Shown here piece after piece: positions 39,448-48,221 of a stretch of DNA of 64,000 bases. The notes under the pieces were generated by a model, which saw only the letters and a list, made by a program, of their open reading frames with translations, was not told the origin of the DNA and made no database searches. The stretch spans positions 1-64,000 of the forward strand of contig CALOBG010000067.1 of the NCBI GenBank assembly GCA_942490995.1, written 5' to 3'. Source of the DNA: UBA981 sp942490995. Lineage in GTDB: Bacteria; Pseudomonadota; Gammaproteobacteria; Ga0077536. Both the position numbers and the translations under genes were made by a program. Positions within the stretch are counted from its first letter, which is position 1. Every line of letters starts with the position of its first letter.

Positions 39448-40778
39448 GCGTCATCGGGCCGCAGTTGCTGGATCGTGCCGAACTTTGCAAACCGGATGCA
39501 ATGACCCCGCTGGCCGCGTGGTTGAGTTGGCTCGAAGCGGTCCCCGGTGAACCGATCGTACTTGGGCTCGAGCGCTGCCGCAGCGTCGCCGCGAGCCTCG
39601 GCCTGGGCAAACCGGCGCCGACCGTAGTTACGGTCGCCGGGACCAACGGCAAGGGTTCCAGCGTCGCCCTGCTCGAGTCGATCTGGCGCAATGCCGGCTA
39701 TCGCGTCGGCACGTATACCTCGCCGCACCTGCTGCATTTCAACGAACGGATGCGTATCGCCGGGGTACCGCTGGAAGGTGGTCGGATCTGTGCCGCGTTT
39801 GATGCCGTCGAACGCGCACGCGGTGATGTCGCGCTGACCTATTTCGAATTCGCCACCCTTGCCGCGTTATATCTGTTCGAACATGCCGAACTCGATATCG
39901 CGGTCCTCGAGGTCGGCCTCGGCGGCCGGCTCGACGCGGTGAACATCATCGACGCCGATGTTGCGCTGATCGCGGCAATCGGTCTCGATCACGAGGATTG
40001 GCTCGGCGCGACCCGCGAACTGATTGGCCGCGAGAAGGCCGGCATCATGCGCCGGGACACACCCGTAGTGTGCTCCGATCATGCGGTACCCGACTCGATC
40101 CCGGCGACCGCGGCTCACGTCGGCGCGGAGTTGAGCCTGCTCGGCGTAGATTTCGCCTACGAATCGGATGCCTGTCACTGGACCTGGTGGTGCGCGACCG
40201 ACACGCTGCCCGATCTGCCGCTGCCGGCGCTGGATGGGGCGCACCAGTTGCGCAATGCCGCTGGCGTGCTGCAGGTCGTAGCCAAGCTGCAATCGCGCCA
40301 CCCGGTCAGCGCCGCGCAGATCAGCGCGGGGCTCGAGGATGTGGTCTTGAGCGGACGATTCCATCGCGTCCAGGGCCGTTTCGAATACGTGATGGATGTC
40401 GCGCACAACCCCCAGGCGGCCGAGATTTTTACCGCGACCCTGCGTACGATGCCAACCACGCAGCGCACCCGTGCGCTGGTCGGTATGTTGAAGACCAAGA
40501 ATCATCGCGAGTTTCTCAGGCCGTTGCTCGACCTCGTCGACGACTGGTATTTCGCCGACCTGCCCGGCGGCAATGGTGCGCGCGCGGTCGATCTGCGCGA
40601 CATACTGGGCGAACTGGATCGGCGCGCGAACGCGAGCTGCCACGCCAGCGTCGCGGCCGCTCACGCGGCCCTGGAAACCGGCGCCGAGCCCGGTGACCGT
40701 ATTCTGGTCATCGGTTCCTGCCTGACCGTGGGCGCCATGATGCGCGAACTGGAACTCCAGCCGGGGCCGGCTTCATGA
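39444..40778 (+). CDS. folC: Bifunctional folylpolyglutamate/dihydrofolate synthase
   Basis: 444 residues, Mur-ligase fold. P-loop VVTVAGTNGKGSSVALLE, YTSPHLLHFNERM, the Ser/Glu region VALTYFEFATLAALYLF, LEVGLGGRLDAVNI and DVAHNPQAAEIF. Adds glutamate to folates and, in this family, to dihydropteroate. The folate enzyme folP is absent from its frequent site after ftsH. The end overlaps dedD by 4 bases. Confidence 0.96.
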   Translation: MSVIGPQLLDRAELCKPDAMTPLAAWLSWLEAVPGEPIVLGLERCRSVAASLGLGKPAPTVVTVAGTNGKGSSVALLESIWRNAGYRVGTYTSPHLLHFNERMRIAGVPLEGGRICAAFDAVERARGDVALTYFEFATLAALYLFEHAELDIAVLEVGLGGRLDAVNIIDADVALIAAIGLDHEDWLGATRELIGREKAGIMRRDTPVVCSDHAVPDSIPATAAHVGAELSLLGVDFAYESDACHWTWWCATDTLPDLPLPALDGAHQLRNAAGVLQVVAKLQSRHPVSAAQISAGLEDVVLSGRFHRVQGRFEYVMDVAHNPQAAEIFTATLRTMPTTQRTRALVGMLKTKNHREFLRPLLDLVDDWYFADLPGGNGARAVDLRDILGELDRRANASCHASVAAAHAALETGAEPGDRILVIGSCLTVGAMMRELELQPGPAS

Positions 40779-41446
40779 TGGACCGGCAGCTGAAACAACG
40801 CGTTGTCGGCGCCGCCGTGCTGGTCATGCTGGGCGTGATTTTTATCCCGATATTCCTCGACGACGGCGGTATCAGCAACGGCGTACCTGATGTTGCCGAT
40901 ATCCCCCCGCCACCGGACGATGATTTTGCCACACGGGTGGTGCCGCTCGACGAAGCCGATATCGATGACTTGAGTGCACGCGCACAGGCGCCGGCGCCGG
41001 CAACCATCGTCAGCGATGTGGTGGACGATCCGCCGATTGACGAGGAACCCGCCGCGGCCGATGTCGCGTCCGCACCACCGGCAGCGAACGAGCCGCCGAC
41101 AGCGCCGGCGATCGAGACGGCCGAGACGGTCGAGACGACCGCGGACGCGCACTCATCGTCGGCGCCGGCCGAAGTGGCGGTCGCCGAATTGCCGTCGCCG
41201 CGGGAGGCAGTCGAGGCGTGGACCGTACAACTCGGTAGCTTTTCCAGCGACACCAATGCCAGGCGCCTGATCGACAAGCTGCGCGCCGGCGGCTATCCGG
41301 CTTATTTGGAGCGGCGCGTGGACGGCGATACCACCGCTTTCAAGGTACGGGTCGGGCCGCAGATCCGCCGTGAGGAGGCCCTGGAGGTGCGCAATCGACT
41401 GGAGCAGGAGTTCGAGCTGAAAGGCATGCTCGTGCGTTATCGCTAG
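40775..41446 (+). CDS. dedD: SPOR-domain cell-division protein, DedD-like
   Basis: 223 residues. A cytoplasmic start (MDRQLKQR), one membrane helix VVGAAVLVMLGVIFIPIFL, a Pro/Ala/acid-rich periplasmic linker, and a C-terminal SPOR domain from about residue 147 (WTVQLGSFSSDTNARRLIDKL ... FKVRVGPQIRREEA). SPOR domains bind denuded septal peptidoglycan. The folC-dedD-cvpA-purF neighbourhood is the same as in E. coli and Pseudomonas. Confidence 0.93.
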   Translation: MMDRQLKQRVVGAAVLVMLGVIFIPIFLDDGGISNGVPDVADIPPPPDDDFATRVVPLDEADIDDLSARAQAPAPATIVSDVVDDPPIDEEPAAADVASAPPAANEPPTAPAIETAETVETTADAHSSSAPAEVAVAELPSPREAVEAWTVQLGSFSSDTNARRLIDKLRAGGYPAYLERRVDGDTTAFKVRVGPQIRREEALEVRNRLEQEFELKGMLVRYR

Positions 41447-41459
41447 CGGGTCGGTGCCA

Positions 41460-41485
41460 AGCGCGAGCCTGCGCGCTCATTTTTC
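41460..41485 (+). terminator. Candidate intrinsic terminator after dedD
   Basis: AGCGCG (41460-41465) pairs with CGCGCT (41472-41477), loop AGCCTG, followed by CATTTTTC. It sits 14 bases after the dedD stop. A further 180 bases separate it from cvpA, with TAAACT near 41559 as a weak -10 candidate. Confidence 0.5.
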
Positions 41486-41668
41486 GGCGGTTTGCTGCGG
41501 GCCCGACGCGGAAATCCGGCAGCGACCGGATGCGGTACTGCTGGCGTGGTCGGTCTGCTAAACTCCGCCCGGTCAGGCGCACCGGACTCACGGCGTACTG
41601 ATGGCGCGGCAGCGGCCGGTTTATCGCACGTTCAACCGTGGGCCTGAGCAAGCTTGAGACCGCTTCTG

Positions 41669-42157
41669 ATGAACTGGGCGGATATCACCATCATCTCGAT
41701 CATCGCGATTTCAGTCGTCATCAGCCTGTTTCGCGGTTTCGTCCGCGAGGTGCTGTCGCTGGTCGCCTGGGTCGCGGCGTTCTGGGTTGCTGCGCAGTTC
41801 GCGGTCCAGGCCGGCGCCCTCCTCGAACCTTATCTCACTATCCACAGCGCGCGGGTGGTGCTGGGATTCGTCGGCGTGCTCGTGCTGACCTTGCTGGCGG
41901 CCGGACTGATCAATCACCTGATCGGAAAAATCATTGAAGGTACCGGGCTCAGCGCTACCGATCGCACCCTCGGTGCGCTGTTCGGTGTGGTGCGAGGCGC
42001 GGCGATCGTGGTCATCGGCGTGCTGGCCGCGGGTCTTACCACGGTCACTGCGGAACCATGGTGGCAGCAGTCTCGTACCATTGCGCCGTTCGAAACGGCG
42101 GCCCTGATCATCGTCGACTGGCTGCCGCCGGATCTGGCCAAAAACTTCAGCTTCTGA
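41669..42157 (+). CDS. cvpA: CvpA family inner membrane protein
   Basis: 162 residues with four hydrophobic segments. Begins MNWADITIISIIAISVVISLFRGFVREVLSL in family fashion (two segments shown with no break), followed by VVLGFVGVLVLTLLAAGLINHL and DRTLGALFGVVRGAAIVVIGVL. In E. coli it is needed for colicin V production and has a link to purF expression; its molecular role is unclear. ATG 41669 is preferred to the TTG at 41654. purF starts 15 bases downstream. Confidence 0.93.
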   Translation: MNWADITIISIIAISVVISLFRGFVREVLSLVAWVAAFWVAAQFAVQAGALLEPYLTIHSARVVLGFVGVLVLTLLAAGLINHLIGKIIEGTGLSATDRTLGALFGVVRGAAIVVIGVLAAGLTTVTAEPWWQQSRTIAPFETAALIIVDWLPPDLAKNFSF

Positions 42158-42172
42158 CACGGGTATCCCAAG

Positions 42173-43702
42173 GTGTGTGGAATTATCGGAATCGTCGCCC
42201 GCTCGGCCGTCAACCAGATGATCTACGACGGCCTGACCGTACTCCAGCATCGCGGCCAGGACGCTGCCGGGATCGCGACTTATGACGACGGGCGTCTGTA
42301 TCTGCGCAAATCGAACGGCCTGGTGCGCGATGTATTCCATACCCGCCACATGCTCAATCTGCGCGGGCGCATGGGCATCGGCCACGTCCGTTACCCGACC
42401 GCCGGGGTATCTTCGAATGCCGAGGCCCAGCCCTTCTATGTCAATTCACCATACGGCATCACGCTCGCTCACAACGGTAACCTGACCAATTCCGCGCAGC
42501 TCAAGCAGGAGTTGTTTGAAGACGAACTGAGGCATATCAACACCGAATCCGATTCCGAAGTCCTGCTCAATGTTTTTGCCCACGAGCTGCAACGACTCGG
42601 CAAGCTGCGTATCGACGCCAACGACATCTTTGCCGCGGCGACCCGGGTTTACGAACGCTGTACCGGCGGGTTCGCGGTAGTCGCTATGATCACCGGGGTG
42701 GGTATTGTCGCGTTTCGCGACCGCTACGGAATTCGACCGGTGGTGTTCGGCAAACGCGAGACGCCGGACGGCGACGAATACATGGTTGCGTCCGAGTCCG
42801 TGGCGCTCGATGCGCTGGGCTTCGACCTGGTTCGCGATATTGCGCCAGGAGAAGTCATCTTCATCAGTAAAACCGGCGAACTGCGCACCCAGCAGTGCGC
42901 AGACTCACAGACCTACGCGCCGTGCATATTCGAACACGTCTACTTTGCGCGCCCGGATTCGATCATCGACGGCATATCCGTGCACAAGGCGCGCATGCGT
43001 ATGGGTGAGGCGCTGGCCGAGAAAATCGCCCGCGAATGGTCGGGTCACGACATCGACGTCGTGATCCCGATCCCGGATACCGCCCGCACCGCCGCGCTCG
43101 AGCTGGCCAATACGCTGGACGTCAAATATCGCGAAGGCTTTATCAAGAACCGCTACATCCCGCGGACGTTCATCATGCCGGGGCAGGCGCTCAGGCGTAA
43201 GTCGGTGCGGCAGAAACTCAACGCCATTGATCTGGAGTTTGAAGGCAAAAACGTATTGTTGGTCGACGACTCGATCGTACGCGGCACAACCTCCGGTCAG
43301 ATCATCGAAATGGCGCGTGAGGCCGGCGCGCGCAAGGTCTATTTTGCCTCGGCCGCGCCGCCGGTGCGTTATCCAAACGTTTACGGCATCGACATGCCGA
43401 CCAGTGAGGAGTTGATTGCTTTCAATCGTTCGCTGGAGGAAATATGCACACAGATTGGCGCCGACGGGCTGATTTACCAGGACCTCGACGCGCTCGTCGA
43501 TGCCGCCCGCCGCGGCAATCCGGCGATCCTGGAATTCGAGGAATCGTGTTTCAGCGGATGCTACGTCACCGGTGACGTCAGCGACCTTTATCTCAACCAC
43601 ATCAGCGTGTTGCGTTCAGACGAGGCGCGCGAGCAACGCGCCGACGAAGAGGATTCGCTGCGCGATCTCTACGCCACCGGCGGCGCCTCGAGTGAAGCCT
43701 GA
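42173..43702 (+). CDS. purF: Amidophosphoribosyltransferase
   Basis: 509 residues from GTG. Cys2 (MCGIIGIVA) becomes the N-terminal nucleophile of the glutaminase domain; GIGHVRYPTAG follows. The phosphoribosyltransferase domain has IPIPDTARTAALELA, KNRYIPRTFIMP and the PRPP loop VLLVDDSIVRGTTS. First committed step of purine synthesis. The C-terminal tail is acidic, as in Pseudomonas-type PurF. It is followed by the SAM-II-like leader of metZ. Confidence 0.98.
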   Translation: MCGIIGIVARSAVNQMIYDGLTVLQHRGQDAAGIATYDDGRLYLRKSNGLVRDVFHTRHMLNLRGRMGIGHVRYPTAGVSSNAEAQPFYVNSPYGITLAHNGNLTNSAQLKQELFEDELRHINTESDSEVLLNVFAHELQRLGKLRIDANDIFAAATRVYERCTGGFAVVAMITGVGIVAFRDRYGIRPVVFGKRETPDGDEYMVASESVALDALGFDLVRDIAPGEVIFISKTGELRTQQCADSQTYAPCIFEHVYFARPDSIIDGISVHKARMRMGEALAEKIAREWSGHDIDVVIPIPDTARTAALELANTLDVKYREGFIKNRYIPRTFIMPGQALRRKSVRQKLNAIDLEFEGKNVLLVDDSIVRGTTSGQIIEMAREAGARKVYFASAAPPVRYPNVYGIDMPTSEELIAFNRSLEEICTQIGADGLIYQDLDALVDAARRGNPAILEFEESCFSGCYVTGDVSDLYLNHISVLRSDEAREQRADEEDSLRDLYATGGASSEA

Positions 43703-43751
43703 ACACCGGCCAGGTTGACACTAACAAACGGCGTAAGTACGCTTGCGCCGC

Positions 43752-43811
43752 ATCTTAAGCGCCGATTTGAGTTCAGCTTGCGGGCGCTATAAAAAAACCG
43801 CTAAAGCGATC
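43752..43811 (+). promoter_or_regulatory. Probable SAM-II (SAM_alpha) riboswitch aptamer of metZ
   Basis: The conserved blocks of the SAM-II aptamer occur in order: P1 left strand AGCGCC (43758-43763) followed directly by GATTTGA (43764-43770), GCTTGC (43776-43781), P1 right strand GGCGCT (43783-43788), then ATAAA and CGCTAAA (43799-43805). The P1 strands are exactly complementary. SAM-II is known upstream of methionine genes such as metA, metX and metZ-type sulfhydrylases, mostly in alphaproteobacteria. Here the next gene is metZ, which fits. The assignment is by motif recall, without a covariance-model score. Confidence 0.75.
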
Positions 43812-43849
43812 CAAACCTGCTTTTGGATCCTCCATGGCGGGTTTTTTTT
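43808..43849 (+). terminator. Intrinsic terminator and competing hairpin of the metZ leader
   Basis: Terminator: AAACCTGC (43813-43820) pairs with GCGGGTTT (43837-43844) over eight pairs (one G-U) and runs into eight T residues (43842-43849). A competing hairpin, GATCCAAA (43808-43815) with TTTGGATC (43822-43829), shares CAAA with the terminator stem, so the two cannot form together. This is the layout of a riboswitch expression platform; it also could end purF transcription. Confidence 0.8.
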
Positions 43850-43897
43850 CGCCGCCGCGAGCTGTTGTGTCTACAGGTTCAGCCCGGAATATCCATC

Positions 43898-45085
43898 ATG
43901 ATCGACGACTACCAAGACCTCGCCCTGGCGACGCTTGCCTGCCAGGCCGGACGCACGCAGACCAGCGAGCTCGAACAGAGTGAAGCGCTGTTTCTGAGTT
44001 CCAGTTTCTGTTTCGAATCTGCCGCCCAGGCCGCCGCTCGTTTCGCCGGCGAAGAGGACGGCAACGTCTACAGTCGTTTCACCAACCCGACCGTGCGCAT
44101 GTTCGAGACCCGGCTCGCCGCGCTGGAGGGTGGCGAGCGCTGTATCGCCACCGCCTCGGGCATGAGCGCCATTCTTACCCTCGTCATGTCGACACTGTCG
44201 GCCGGCGACGCCGTTGTCGCTTCGCGCAGCATCTTCGGCACCTCCGTCAGTCTGTTCAAGAACATTCTGAGTCGTTTCGGGATCCAGACTACGTTTGTCG
44301 ACATGACAGCTCTGTCGGCGTGGGAGGCGGCCATCACGCCGGCCACACGCATGCTGTTTCTTGAAACCCCGTCGAATCCGCTCACCGAGATCGCCGATCT
44401 TTCCGAGCTGGCAGAGCTTGCGCAACGCCACCACGCGCTGCTGGTGGTCGACAACTGTTTCTGTACGCCAGCGCTGCAGCGGCCGCTGGAATTCGGCGCC
44501 GATATCGTCATCCATTCGGCGACCAAGTTTCTCGACGGCCAGGGTCGTTGCCTGGGTGGTGCAATCGTCGGCCCACGCGAGCTGTTGGAGGATAAGGTTT
44601 TTCCATTCCTGCGCAGCGCCGGGCCGTCGATGAGCCCGTTCAATGCCTGGGTGTTTCTCAAGGGTCTGGAGACCCTGCCGATCCGCATGCAGCGCCACAG
44701 CGCCAGCGCCGCGACCCTGGCTACCTGGCTGGAGGCCGATGTGCGCGTCGCGCGGGTGCATTACCCGGGGCTCGACAGCCACCCGCAGCACGCGCTTGCC
44801 TGCCGGCAGCAGACCGGCTTCGGTGGCGTGGTCAGTTTCGACGTCGGCAATCGTACGCGCGCCTGGCATGTGGTCGATCATCTGCGGCTGTTCTCGATCA
44901 CCGCCAATCTTGGCGACGCGAAAAGTATCGTTACCCATCCCGCAACCACGACCCACGGGCGGCTCAGCGGCGCCGAACGCGCGGCAATGCAGGTCGGCGA
45001 AGGCTTGCTGCGCCTGTCGGTCGGACTTGAAGAACCTGCCGATTTAATCGCCGATCTCGACCACGCGCTGGCCGGCGCGGCCTGA
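43898..45085 (+). CDS. metZ: O-succinylhomoserine sulfhydrylase MetZ
   Basis: 395 residues, Cys/Met metabolism PLP family. YSRFTNPTVRMFETRLAALEG, TASGMSAI, FLETPSNPL, and PLP lysine Lys210 in IHSATKFLDGQG. It makes homocysteine from O-succinylhomoserine and sulfide. The purF-metZ adjacency, as in Pseudomonas, favours MetZ over cystathionine synthase or lyase relatives, which it resembles. ATG 43898 is 49 bases after the leader terminator; the longer in-frame start would lie inside the terminator. Likely controlled by the SAM-II-like leader. Confidence 0.93.
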   Translation: MIDDYQDLALATLACQAGRTQTSELEQSEALFLSSSFCFESAAQAAARFAGEEDGNVYSRFTNPTVRMFETRLAALEGGERCIATASGMSAILTLVMSTLSAGDAVVASRSIFGTSVSLFKNILSRFGIQTTFVDMTALSAWEAAITPATRMLFLETPSNPLTEIADLSELAELAQRHHALLVVDNCFCTPALQRPLEFGADIVIHSATKFLDGQGRCLGGAIVGPRELLEDKVFPFLRSAGPSMSPFNAWVFLKGLETLPIRMQRHSASAATLATWLEADVRVARVHYPGLDSHPQHALACRQQTGFGGVVSFDVGNRTRAWHVVDHLRLFSITANLGDAKSIVTHPATTTHGRLSGAERAAMQVGEGLLRLSVGLEEPADLIADLDHALAGAA

Positions 45086-45135
45086 ATGAACGTGGAACGC
45101 ATTCGTGCGACCCGTGCTGAAGACAGGTGTAGGCG

Positions 45136-46107
45136 ATGGACAAGCCGAAAGTAATTCTTACGCGCCGCTGGCCCGCGCTCGTCGAACGCGAGCTGAGTGC
45201 GCGTTACGATCTGGAGACCAACCCCTCGGATCGGCCATTCAGCGCCGCCGAGCTGGCCGGCGCCCTGCAGCGTGGCGATGCCGTATGTCCGACCGTCACC
45301 GATAGCCTTGATGCCGCACTCATCGGCACACCGCAACGGCGTGCACGGATCGTGGCCAATTTCGGCGTCGGTTTTAATCATATCGACATCGCCGCGGCGC
45401 GCGCCGCCGGACTGGTGGTGACCAACACCCCCGGAGTACTGACCGACTGTACCGCGGATCTGACCATGACCCTGCTGCTGATGACCGCGCGACGCGCTGG
45501 CGAAGGCGAGCGTATGGTGCGCTCCGGCGCCTGGCCGGGCTGGTCGCCGACCCAATTACTGGGCTGTCACGTGAGCGGCAAAACCCTCGGCCTGGTCGGT
45601 TTCGGTCGCATCGCCGCGGCCGTGGCGCACCGCGCCCACCATGGTTTCGGCATGCGTATTCTGTTTTACACGCCGCGCCCGCCGCCGGCGGCCGACTATC
45701 AGGCACTGCAGGCAGAATCCTGTGCCAGCCTGGAGGCGCTGCTTGCGCGTGCGGATTTCGTTTCCCTGCACTGTCCCGGCGGAGCCGCGACGCGCCACCT
45801 TATCGATGCCACGCGTCTGGCCTGCATGCGCCCGGAGGCATTCCTGATCAATACCGCGCGCGGCGAGGTAGTCGACGAGTCAGCCCTGATCGCGGCCCTC
45901 GAGGGCGGTCGCATCGCCGGCGCCGGGCTCGACGTTTATGGTCAGGAGCCGCGGCTGCCGGACGCGCTGCTGCGGCTCGAGAACGCGGTCTTGCTGCCGC
46001 ATCTCGGCAGCGCCGCGATGGATACGCGCATCGCGATGGGGCGGCGCGCGATGACCAATCTCGAGGCGTTTTTTGCTGGCGGCGACGCTCCCGACCGGGT
46101 CGCCTGA
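45136..46107 (+). CDS. D-2-hydroxyacid dehydrogenase (glyoxylate/hydroxypyruvate reductase type)
   Basis: 323 residues. Rossmann motif LGLVGFGRIAAAVA at about 151-164, and the catalytic set Arg242 (INTARGEVVDE), Glu271 (VYGQEP) and His289 (LLPHLGSA). NANFGVGFNHIDI-type substrate segment is present as VANFGVGFNHIDI. The GhrB/GyaR branch reduces glyoxylate or hydroxypyruvate; exact substrate is not determinable. It begins 50 bases after metZ and may be transcribed with it. Confidence 0.9.
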   Translation: MDKPKVILTRRWPALVERELSARYDLETNPSDRPFSAAELAGALQRGDAVCPTVTDSLDAALIGTPQRRARIVANFGVGFNHIDIAAARAAGLVVTNTPGVLTDCTADLTMTLLLMTARRAGEGERMVRSGAWPGWSPTQLLGCHVSGKTLGLVGFGRIAAAVAHRAHHGFGMRILFYTPRPPPAADYQALQAESCASLEALLARADFVSLHCPGGAATRHLIDATRLACMRPEAFLINTARGEVVDESALIAALEGGRIAGAGLDVYGQEPRLPDALLRLENAVLLPHLGSAAMDTRIAMGRRAMTNLEAFFAGGDAPDRVA

Positions 46108-46179
46108 GCCGCGCTACCATCGCCGCCACGCCAGTGGCACAATGCCCGGCCCCTAACCAGTATCCACGCGGAGGTTCAC

Positions 46180-46665
46180 GTGACAATAAAAGTTGGCGAC
46201 AAAATGCCCAAGGGTTCATTCGGGATCATGACTGCCGAAGGTCCCGGCGCGCTATCCAGCGACGAGCTGTTTAACGGCAAAAAGGTCGTGCTGTTTTCCG
46301 TACCTGGCGCGTTCACTCCGGCCTGTTCGTCGAAACATCTGCCCGGCTACGTTGAGAAAGCGGCAGCGCTGAAAGCCAAAGGCATCGACACCATCGCCTG
46401 TATGTCGGTCAACGATGTGTTCGTGATGGGTGCATGGGCCAAGGACCAGGGCGCCGGCGACAAGGTCACCCTGCTTGCCGATGGCAACGCGGATTACACC
46501 AAGGCCCTCGGTCTGGAACTCGATGCCAGTGGTTTCGGCATGGGCACGCGCGGCCACCGCTTCGCCATCGTGGTCGATAACGGTGTGGTCAAGCAGCTGC
46601 ATCGTGAAGCGGCGGCGTCCGACGTCAAGGAAAGCGCTGCGGAAAATATCCTGAGCCAGTTGTAG
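46180..46665 (+). CDS. Peroxiredoxin 5-type (glutathione/thioredoxin-dependent) peroxidase
   Basis: 161 residues from a GTG with GGAGG five bases upstream. Peroxidatic Cys49 lies in VPGAFTPACSSKHLPGY, the Prx5/AhpE-like signature, where Thr before Cys is replaced by Ala in one position (TPAC instead of TPTC). No second conserved cysteine is obvious, so a glutaredoxin or thioredoxin would regenerate it. Reduces hydrogen peroxide and alkyl hydroperoxides in the cytoplasm. Confidence 0.93.
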   Translation: MTIKVGDKMPKGSFGIMTAEGPGALSSDELFNGKKVVLFSVPGAFTPACSSKHLPGYVEKAAALKAKGIDTIACMSVNDVFVMGAWAKDQGAGDKVTLLADGNADYTKALGLELDASGFGMGTRGHRFAIVVDNGVVKQLHREAAASDVKESAAENILSQL

Positions 46666-46680
46666 CGGTCGCACACACGC

Positions 46681-46710
46681 CCAGCGGTCGGGTCGAGGAA
46701 CGGCCGCTGG
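46681..46710 (+). terminator. Ten-bp hairpin after the peroxiredoxin gene
   Basis: CCAGCGGTCG (46681-46690) and CGGCCGCTGG (46701-46710) form ten pairs with one G-U. There is no T-tract, so it may be a Rho-dependent end, a stability element, or the leader structure of the decarboxylase gene 33 bases downstream. Confidence 0.35.
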
Positions 46711-46743
46711 CAGTACACGGCAAGATGCCGCACGGGAGCAAGC

Positions 46744-48177
46744 GTGACCGCATCGAAACCTGAAGCGGCGTCACAGCACATGTCGGCCGAAGCATTTCGG
46801 CAGGCCGGTTATGCGCTGGTCGACTGGTTGGCCGACTATTCTGAACGCGTCGCCGGCCTGCCGGTCATGTCGCGGGTTGAGCCGGGTGATATCCGCGCGC
46901 TGTTGCCCGAGGCGCCGCCCGAGGACGGCGAACCGTTCGCCGCCATACTCGCCGATCTCGAACGTATCATCGTGCCGGGCCTGATGCATTGGCAGTCGCC
47001 CAACTTTTTCGGTTACTTCCCTGCCAACACCTCGCCGCCGTCGATCCTCGGCGACCTGCTCAGTGCCGGCCTCGGCGTACAGGGCATGTTGTGGCAGACC
47101 AGTCCGGCGTGTACGGAACTCGAAAGCCACGTCCTCGACTGGCTGGTAGACATGCTCGGACTGCCGGCGCGATTCAAGTCCGGGACCCGTGGCGGCGGTG
47201 TGATCCAGGACAGCGCGTCCAGCGCAACGCTGTGCGCGCTGCTGGCAGCGCGCGAACGCAGCAGCGGCTATAGCGCGCGTGAATCCGGCAACGATCAGCG
47301 ACTGGTCGCCTACTGTTCCGAAGAAACTCATTCCTCGCTGGAAAAAGCGATCGCCATCGCCGGACTCGGCCGTCAGCGCCTGCGCAGGATAGCCACCGAC
47401 GAGCGGCTTGCGATGCAGCCCGAGGCGCTCGCCGCGGCCATGCACGCCGATCTCGAAGCGGGAGCCAGGCCGTTTTTTGTTTGCGCCACGGTTGGCACGA
47501 CCTCGTCGCTGGCGGTCGATCCGGTCGCCGAAATCGCGGCGCTGTGTCAGGACTTTGGCGCGTGGCTGCACGTCGATGCCGCCATGGCCGGCAGCGCGAC
47601 CGTGTGTCCGGAACTGCGTTATCTGAACGCTGGTCTCGAACTTGCCGACAGCTATTGTTTCAACCCGCATAAATGGCTGTTGACGAATTTTGACTGCGAT
47701 TGCTTTTTTGTCGCTGATCGCGAGCCCCTGATCCGGGCCCTGACCGTGATGCCTGAATACCTGCGCAATGCCGCCAGCGAGCGCGGCGAGGCGATTGATT
47801 ACCGCGACTGGCAGGTGCCCCTGGGACGGCGTTTCCGTGCCCTCAAACTGTGGTTCGTGCTGCGCAGTTACGGGGTCAAAGCGCTGCAGGCGTTCATCCG
47901 TGGTCATCTGGAACTGGCGGCGGAGTTCGAGCGCTGGGTCGAGGATTCGGCGGATTTCGAACTCGTCCAACCGCGCTCACTGAACCTGATCTGCTTCCGC
48001 CGCCGCGGCAGCGACGACGACAACCGCGCGCTGCTCGAACGCTTGAATCGCAGCGGCCGCCTGTTTCTGAGCCATACCGTGATCCACGGTCGTTTCACGC
48101 TGCGTATGTGCATCGGCCAGACCTACACTTCGCGCGAACACGTGGTCGCGGCTTGGGACGCGATCCGGAACGGGTAA
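46744..48177 (+). CDS. Group II PLP-dependent decarboxylase, aromatic-L-amino-acid type
   Basis: 477 residues from GTG 46744. Family features: HWQSPNFFGYFPANTS near the start, His196 stacking on PLP (EETHSS), Asp278 (LHVDAAMAG), and PLP lysine Lys310 in YCFNPHKWLLTNFD. This is the animal DDC/tyrosine-tryptophan decarboxylase branch, which makes tyramine, tryptamine or dopamine; substrate cannot be read. No transporter or biosynthetic partner is next to it, so its physiological role is open. Confidence 0.93.
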   Translation: MTASKPEAASQHMSAEAFRQAGYALVDWLADYSERVAGLPVMSRVEPGDIRALLPEAPPEDGEPFAAILADLERIIVPGLMHWQSPNFFGYFPANTSPPSILGDLLSAGLGVQGMLWQTSPACTELESHVLDWLVDMLGLPARFKSGTRGGGVIQDSASSATLCALLAARERSSGYSARESGNDQRLVAYCSEETHSSLEKAIAIAGLGRQRLRRIATDERLAMQPEALAAAMHADLEAGARPFFVCATVGTTSSLAVDPVAEIAALCQDFGAWLHVDAAMAGSATVCPELRYLNAGLELADSYCFNPHKWLLTNFDCDCFFVADREPLIRALTVMPEYLRNAASERGEAIDYRDWQVPLGRRFRALKLWFVLRSYGVKALQAFIRGHLELAAEFERWVEDSADFELVQPRSLNLICFRRRGSDDDNRALLERLNRSGRLFLSHTVIHGRFTLRMCIGQTYTSREHVVAAWDAIRNG

Positions 48178-48221
48178 ATCACTGCCGGCCGCGTCCACGA
48201 CCATCCGCATCGGAGTCGACC

